Positions 57,575 through 64,000 of a stretch of DNA of 64,000 nt are shown piece after piece. The notes below the pieces were generated by a model. The model was not told where the DNA came from. It was given only the letters and a program-made list of their open reading frames with translations, and did no database searches. Every line of letters begins with the position of its first letter. Positions within the stretch are counted from its first letter, which is position 1. This DNA comes from Melampsora larici-populina 98AG31 (Eukaryota > Basidiomycota > Pucciniomycetes > Pucciniales > Melampsoraceae): NCBI RefSeq assembly GCF_000204055.1, contig NW_006768767.1, forward strand, positions 1,780,498 to 1,844,497, given 5' to 3'. The position numbers were made by a program, and so were the translations under genes.

Positions 57575-58646
57575 TTAATTTTTAATCACTCTAATTAAAA
57601 ATTCAAATTGTTCATCATCTTTCAATAAATCACTTAGATTATGATGATGACTTAAACTAAACCTAATCAAATGATCACCTAAACTTTTAATCCCATTCGA
57701 TTTTCCTTTAATCCTTTCTTTTCCATCTTTTTGAATCGCATAAATTTCTTTAATCTTAATCCATTCTTTTAAATCAGATAGATCGAATCGATCATTAAGT
57801 TTTAAACTTAATTCTTCAATGATTTCTTCCGGTTTGATTGATGCATATAAACTTTCTGAATGATTAGGTCCTGTTCTTTTAAAGACGATCAAGGGTTTTA
57901 AATCATCAAATGAATTCATCAAGCTTCTTAAATTTTCTTTTAATCCTTTTGGAATCGGATTCACAATAGTTTTTAAAGACGATTTATTAAGATTCGTGAT
58001 AGGTTCAATCTGATTTGAAAGTTCAGGGGAGTTTAAATTATGTTCACGGATCCAAAGTTCTCGAAGTTCTTCAGTTTGTTTGATTTCTTGTTTATTTAAA
58101 TTTATCTTGATTCCTAATCGTTTGATGGATTCGATGATAGGTCTAGATAGACCAGGTGAAGGTGCAATAGGTGGTGATTTGATTGAATGAATTGGATTTA
58201 AATGATGAAATGGAATCCCATCTTTTGCACAATAAAGTGCTTGACCTGATGGATAAAGTCTTTGTCTCATATGACCTGGTTTAACTCGAATCACCTGACC
58301 TAAAGAAAACATTTTAAGATGTTTTTGAGTGATTTGGTCATTTGGTTTTCGATTTTGAAATGAATTTATCAAATTTACTTACCAGATTTACCCAATTCTG
58401 GATGATCGACTCTAAGTTTAACATCCAATTTTTTCTGTACCCATACTTGATGCTAGATCATTCAAAATAAAACAGGTAAGTTTTGAAATATGAATTGAAC
58501 AAGAATTATGATTGATTTCGACTGACCAAAGATGTGGATGAAAAGTTTGAAGATTGATTTGAAGAAGATGATGATTGTATTTGAGAGTTGGATGATCTTG
58601 ATGAAGGACGAAGAGGTGATAGTGATAAGTTTCTGAGCTTTGACAT
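57575..58646 (-). CDS. mitochondrial ribosomal protein bL9m
   Basis: Large-subunit mitoribosomal protein of the bL9 family (Mrpl50 in yeast). The first exon from 58646 gives a Ser/Arg-rich leader (MSKLRNLSLSPLRPSSRSS), typical for matrix targeting. The second reads HQVWVQKKLDVKLRVDHPEL, the start of the L9 N-terminal domain. The third (about 58372-57575) continues LGQVIRVKPGHMRQRLYPSG, matching the bL9 signature G..G.VV.VK.GY.RN.L.P.G. The long C-terminal part (about 200 residues) is Lys/Leu-rich and typical of fungal mitochondrial versions, not of the bacterial protein. Divergent from QCR2, 215 bp between start codons. Confidence 0.83.
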
Positions 58647-58861
58647 GATTCCTGTTGTTGTTTCTATGAATTGTTGATTCGTTCTTCTTTGGTGATGATG
58701 AAAATGGTGATATGGTATGGTATATGGTTTTAGAATGGATATGCTTATACTGAGTGATTATCCAGTTTCCCCTGTGCGCTCCGATTGATGATCGATCTCA
58801 TTCTGAATTGCCCATCAGCATAGAAGTCAACTCAGCCAATCTTCAACTTCAATCAAACAAG
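58647..58861. promoter_or_regulatory. divergent promoter bL9m / QCR2
   Basis: 215 bp between the start codons of two nuclear genes for mitochondrial proteins. A ggtgatatggtatggtatatgg stretch lies near 58708. No specific factor site is claimed. Confidence 0.55.
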
Positions 58862-60594
58862 ATGATCAAAATCACTTCACCTGCTTCTCTCTTGAGGTCA
58901 ATCACAAGAACCTATGCAACTCATTCTACTCTATCACCTACTTCAATCTCATCTCATCAAACTTCAAACGGTTTAAAAGTTTTATCGACTTCTGATCAAT
59001 CTAAATTAACAGCTTCCATCTCAGTCTTCATCAAAGCTGGATCCCGTCATCAAACTTTACCGGGTCTTTCTCATGTACTTAAAAACTTGGTCTTCAAGGT
59101 AAGTCAAAACCCCAATTAAAATCAACCGAAACCTTGGACTAGAAATTCATCTTGATTTGATCGATATGCTTCATAGTCGACTCAAAAACGTAGTGCTTTA
59201 AGTGTCGTTCGTGAAGCTGAATTATTAGGCGGTGTTTTAACTTCTACTTTAACTCGTGAACATCTTATCTTGAATGCTGAATTCATCAAAGGAAACGAGT
59301 CAGTCAACTTTTAATTCTAATGATGATGATCTTACACTCCATTTAGAAAGAAAACCCCATCAATCGAACCAAAATCCTGATCAATTTCAATTTCTTCTTC
59401 TTCTTTGTCTTTTGGGGTTTGCTTTCACAGAGCTTTCTTTGCAGAATTACTTGGAGATGTATTAACTTGTTCAAAATTCTTACCACATGAATTTAATGAA
59501 GAAGTGATTCCAGGCGTGATTTCAGATTATCATCAAGCTCAATTAGATCCGAATGTAAAAGCGATTGATTTAGCACATCAATTAGCCTTTAGAAGAGGTT
59601 TAGGTGATTCTTTATTTGCTACTCCTCATACTGAAATCTCACATCAATCAGCTGTCGATTTCGCCATTCAATCTTTTGGTCAATCTTCTCAAAACTTGGT
59701 TGTCGGAACTGGTATCGAATCTGATTCATTAGTTAAATTAGTCGATCAATTCTTTAGACCCACTACTTCAACTTCACTTAGTTCAACTTCAGAAAAATCA
59801 AAATATTATGGTGGTGAATTAAGATTATCACACGTAGAAGGATCTCATGGAGGAAAAGATACGTTTCTGATCGGTTTTGAAGGTGGTGATCATTCAAGTC
59901 GATCTGAATTTACAATCTTACAACATTTATTAGGTTCTTCACCTAGTTTAATCAAATGGTCAAATGGTACTACACCTATGGCTTCCTTACCTCTTAAATC
60001 GTTTCATTTACCTTACTCGGATTCCGGTCTATTTGGTTTTATCATTAATGCTCCAAGTGATCAAGTCAAATCAGTCACTCATCAAGCTTTATCTGAATTA
60101 AAGAAGATTGCAGCTGGTAATGGAATTGATGAGGAAAGTGTCACTAGAGCAGTTAAGAAAGCTCAATTCTTGGTTGCAAGTGGATTAGAAAGTAATCTCA
60201 TCAAGGCTGAGACTATTGGATCACAAGTTTGTTTTCAACTTTCATTCTTTTCTTCTCTTTTGAATCCTTTGATGGGAATCGATTGACTTATTGAATCGCT
60301 TTGAATCCCTTTTTCAATTTATAGATTCATGGAACTGGTCCCTCACCCCAACAAGTACAAGACATCTATTCTTCATATTCACAAGTGAAACCGGATGCTG
60401 TCATTAAAGTGATTATTTTCTATCAATCTAATCTCTTGGTTTATGATTCTATTTGATGAATACTAATCATGATCTTTTTGTAACAAAAAATTCAATCAAT
60501 CCAGGCTGCTAAGAATTTACTCAACACTCGTCCTACAACAGTAGCGATTGGAAATGTACATAAGATGCCATTTCACGATGATTTAGGATTTTAA
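58862..60594 (+). CDS. QCR2: ubiquinol-cytochrome c reductase core protein 2
   Basis: Core subunit 2 of respiratory complex III in the inner membrane; a M16 peptidase fold without the catalytic zinc site. Five exons: 58862-59098, 59177-59298, 59431-60236, 60325-60408 and 60505-60594. The start MIKITSPASLLRSITRTYAT is a mitochondrial presequence. NGLKVLSTSDQSKLTASISV, FIKAGSRHQTLPGLSHVLKN, VREAELLGGVLTSTLTREHL, AFFAELLGDVLTCSKF and LAFRRGLGDSLFA follow, ending VAIGNVHKMPFHDDLGF. The HxxEH zinc motif of active M16 peptidases is absent, as expected for Qcr2. Length is about 445 residues, normal for fungi. An upstream in-frame Met at 58754 is less likely because the presequence starts at 58862. 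Confidence 0.93.
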
Positions 60595-61528
60595 AAAGAA
60601 TCAAATACAAATTAGACTTGAAGATCAAGAAACAAGAAAGAACCAAATCTAAATCAACTCATCAGATTCTCATCTTTGATTTGATTTGAAACTCTCAACT
60701 TGTTTTTTTGGTTTTTCTTTTGACGCGTTTCGAATGTTTATCAATTTGATATCTTTGAAAATTTCTTTTTTTTTCCTTTAGAGAAATCTTTTACACTATT
60801 TTTTATGTTCTTTGATTGAAAACAAAACAAAAACCATTTTTTACAAAATTCAAAGTTGGAGGTTGAAGTTGGTTTGACTTTTTTCTTTCATCATAGTGAA
60901 GAAAGCTTATTTTTGAAGAGAGAGATTTCAACTCGACCAAGTCCAAAACTTGTTCTTTGGCATTCTTTTGACAACGGGTCTATGCCAAATAACACATGAG
61001 AGATATCCACATTGATCAACAAGTCCTTGAACCACAGAGTGGGTTTGAGGTTCGAGGCATAAGTAAAATAACAATCCTGCTAAGAATCATGAATAGTTGA
61101 ATCAATCAATTACAAGGCAGTAAATGAGCACACATTCGAGGGACTAAAACTATCTACATGTCCAATGTGAGATGGTTAAGGTGGCATAGTCATATGACCC
61201 TTCCGTGTCTTGCGATGTTCAAGAGGCAAGGATAACTTGGTTCTTTTCTTCCACATTTTCTTGGGTTGTCACCCATCGCTTCCCACACAAAGAACTTTAC
61301 TCTCATAAATAGAAATAGAAATCTTGTTCATAGACCGCAACGGCTAGTGTTTGAAAGTTAACTTGATTTTCGGTAAATAAAGATAATATACGATACATCA
61401 TTACAGGCACCTGCAATAGTTTTGCTGAGTAAATACATGATAGTTTAGTTTTTAGGTGAGATGAAATGGATTCTTTTATCAGATATATGACACAGATTTG
61501 ATCAGTACTGTTTGACCTCCTGTCTCTC
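60595..61528. other. convergent 3' intergenic region
   Basis: Lies between the stops of QCR2 and the lipase-like gene; T-rich at the QCR2 end. No gene recognised. Confidence 0.5.
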
Positions 61529-64000
61529 TCATCCAGCAGTCAAGTTTGCCGAAGTTGCATTGCCAGCGCCCAAATTGAAGATGTGGGTTTCGGGTGACAT
61601 CTTGTTGGCTCTTGAAGATTCATGCCCCAAAGCACGTTGAGGGGATGATGGTGTTTTGCCGTCCGACGAAGGGGAGTCCGATTTGTCAAAAACTTGAGCT
61701 CCTACCTTTCTTAATGCGGCAAAGTAACTTCCCGGAACTAAATAGGCACAAAGAAGAGATGAAGGAATCAATAGGGAATCTAGACGGCCCAAAATCCAGG
61801 ATATTTTCAAGTTTTGGACTTACAGTGGTCATGGACTGCGATGACAATCCAGAAGATATCACCAGGAAACGAATCCCAAAAAAGAATCATCAGTTAGAAG
61901 GCAATAATACAAAGATATTCTGTAAGAGTTGAGGGCTTACGCATGGGGATGGCCGTAGACATGATTTTATCCATAAAAGCAATCGGATGTGGTGGAAAAA
62001 ACCCACTTTCCTCTCTTTTCGCGTCCTCGAGCTCGTGTTCCGGCTCTCTAAGAGCTTTGACCACTTTGACTTGATATCCACTCGGGACATCACCCACGGT
62101 GTAAAAGGGAGCTATACGGTTTGGCTAGAACGGGGGCCAAGAAGAAATCTCATCAGTGATAAAAATCGACCTCAAACGCAGTACTTCTGAAGAATATCTT
62201 GTACTACGCACCGTGAGGTCTATAGGTACTCCTATCGCAGCGTACGATAACAAACTTCCCTCTTTGAGATTGGCACGATTCTCCCTTCGATCAGCCAACC
62301 CAGGAGGAACGCCTGAAAAAGTTTCTCAAAAAGAAAGCTTCAGCTTCTATCGACGTGAGGGATCTAGTCAAGTTGAGGGCAAATTTTATTTACGGGTCAC
62401 CACGTCCCCAATCCACCTGGAGCTGGAGCGATTCGCTACCCGCCAGAGCGTCCGGCCAAGATTCTCAGGTTTGCGTAGGTTGTATTCGACTCGCGATGCT
62501 AATTTTGCACCGCATGCCCTGGGAGTTCCGAAACAATACGCATCGCGCAAGACGATGTTCTCGCCCAAATCACCTGGGGATTCCAGCAGTCGTGCATAGA
62601 ACAAGGATGCCATCCCGGCTCCCAGGCTGGAAGAATAAGATGTGGGTCAGCCTAAACTAACAAGTATTTGAGAGATGAGCCTCAATTGATCGAAAGCTTA
62701 CGAATGACCCCCGACGAAGAGATTCAACTTTCTCTTGGGCCCAGTATCATTGATCTGATTGTCGTATGCGCGTTGGGCCACCATCTTCACAGTTTCTATG
62801 ATCCTCACTACAATGAGCGGAAAAGAAGATTTTTCAGTATCACATCAAAACTTGATCAGATCTGAGTTCAGAATAGCATAAATGAACTTACTATAAGGCC
62901 ACATTTTTGCACCGGAATTTGCGGACGGAAACAGACTACTATAAAATCCGGAATGAGCGAAGCCCATGCCTAATACGAGGAAAGCTTAGTTCAAATGCAG
63001 ACGATTAGCATGGATATGGAGGCAAGTGTACTCACCCAATGCATCTATACACATTTCTTGATCAAATGTTGCGTCAGTGATCCATTCGGTTAGAGCCTCC
63101 GGACTAGTTCCTTTGAAGACGACGACCATGAACGGATTCCCTTCATTGTCGAGATTGTAAAACGCTCCAGCAAAGGGCCCACTGACATTTTGAAAGTCTT
63201 GATCAATGGCAAACATCGACCAGTGAGTGCTCATGTTTCCATCAGAATCACATTAGCGCTCGGGAGAGACTGCTTACCGGCAACGGAGATGAATTGACAG
63301 CCCCATTCAACACCCAATCGGTACATAAATTCTTCACTCTTGAGTAGATACAGACGAGCAGAATCGGGATAATCGGCAGCTTTTTGAACAAACGTCGTAT
63401 TACGCTCATAGACAATAGATGACATGAGAAGAATGGTTTTCGCAACATCCACATTGAACTCTAGATGTCGTCGATAAGAGGCTGCATAGGTGGCCATGTC
63501 AGGGTGGCTTCTAACCTTGAGGGGAAGCAAGTAATCTTCGGGATTTCCTGAAAGGACCTTTCTGGCCGAGTCCACCGTCTTTCGTTGTTTGTCGTACATA
63601 GCTTGTTCAAGGTCGCATCGCTTTAGTCAATGAAATGGACAAGTTCAACAGATTCAAAGAATAGAATACAAACTTGTGTCAGCCCAAGCAATCATAGTAT
63701 AACCTGAACCCCAAGTCCTCGAGAAATAGGAGATGATTTTAGGAACACCAAGAAGCTGCACTATGGGATGCAAATACGTATCAGCGTTGGTAGATCTTTA
63801 GAATGGACAACGACAAAACAGCCTTACTGGCCACGAGTCCGCAATTGACTATGAAGAGTGTGACATAGATGAGAGTGTATGCAACGACCGCATACAGCCA
63901 GTTGGTAGTGTCAGTCACTGGCGCCATGGGATTGTTGATCAGCACCATCGAGGCATGATACATCGCAGTGAACATTGATTTAAAGAGTGCGACTATTGGC
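61529..64000 (-). CDS. class-3 lipase-like membrane protein (5' partial)
   Basis: The frame is open at the window edge. The first visible exon contains a hydrophobic segment (WLYAVVAYTLIYVTLFIVNCGLVAS), a likely membrane span. Later exons carry the lipase-3 beta strand PFMVVVFKGTSPEALTEW, and across an intron near 62695 the nucleophile elbow LFVGGHSLGAGMASLFYARL (GxSxG, Ser nucleophile). CFGTPRACGAKLAS follows, then a short C-terminal region ending at 61529. Acts presumably on lipids as an alpha/beta hydrolase; substrate unknown. At least seven exons are visible. Rust and other basidiomycete genomes have such membrane-bearing lipase-3 proteins (general knowledge). The N-terminus and true start are outside the window. 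Confidence 0.78.

Overview
The window is nuclear DNA of a filamentous fungus, most likely a basidiomycete and plausibly a rust (Pucciniales). The reasons are many short GT-AG introns of roughly 50-100 bp, fungal housekeeping proteins, and long repeat-filled stretches with copia and hAT elements. The rust assignment is inference; no single gene proves it. No window-spanning operon, CRISPR array, rRNA or complete tRNA gene was seen.

Layout. 1-3350 (+): the 5'-truncated U5 snRNP GTPase SNU114. 3787-13107: a dense transposon island with a 141-bp CACTG-ended MITE, a 453-bp Tc1/mariner-like MITE, and an 8.6-kb hAT element whose decayed transposase is split by a whole copia retrotransposon (5010-10673). 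Each of these last two insertions has a perfect target-site duplication. 13.1-17.2 kb: gene-poor DNA with an assembly gap and three inverted duplications. 17418-18476 (+): GTP cyclohydrolase I. 19297-20934 (-): mitochondrial methionyl-tRNA formyltransferase, divergent from an importin-9/Kap114 karyopherin (21122-25678, +). 26200-32170 (-): a second, young copia element with identical LTRs. 32934-34639 (-): GMPPA-type GDP-mannose pyrophosphorylase. 35352-42374 (-): SEN1 RNA/DNA helicase. 43008-45524 (-): checkpoint kinase CHK1, with a 366-bp hAT MITE 171 bp upstream of its start. 46-55 kb: a decayed region holding two fragments of a CHK1-like pseudogene separated by about 4.7 kb, a PIF1/Helitron-type helicase relic and 160-bp tandem repeats. 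55249-56369 (-): a Pro/Ala/Lys-rich predicted secreted protein. 57575-58646 (-) and 58862-60594 (+): a divergent mitochondrial pair, ribosomal protein bL9m and complex III core protein QCR2. 61529-64000 (-): a class-3 lipase-like membrane protein running off the window.

The host genes are unrelated housekeeping functions: splicing, folate/pterin synthesis, mitochondrial translation and respiration, nuclear import, sugar-nucleotide supply, transcription termination and checkpoint control. Two divergent pairs share promoters of about 190-215 bp. The most informative non-gene content is the transposon archaeology. It includes nested insertions, a hAT family with a matching non-autonomous copy, and two copia families that appear to use different parts of a Met tRNA as primer. 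One copia polyprotein carries a long Lys/Glu heptad-like repeat between integrase and reverse transcriptase.
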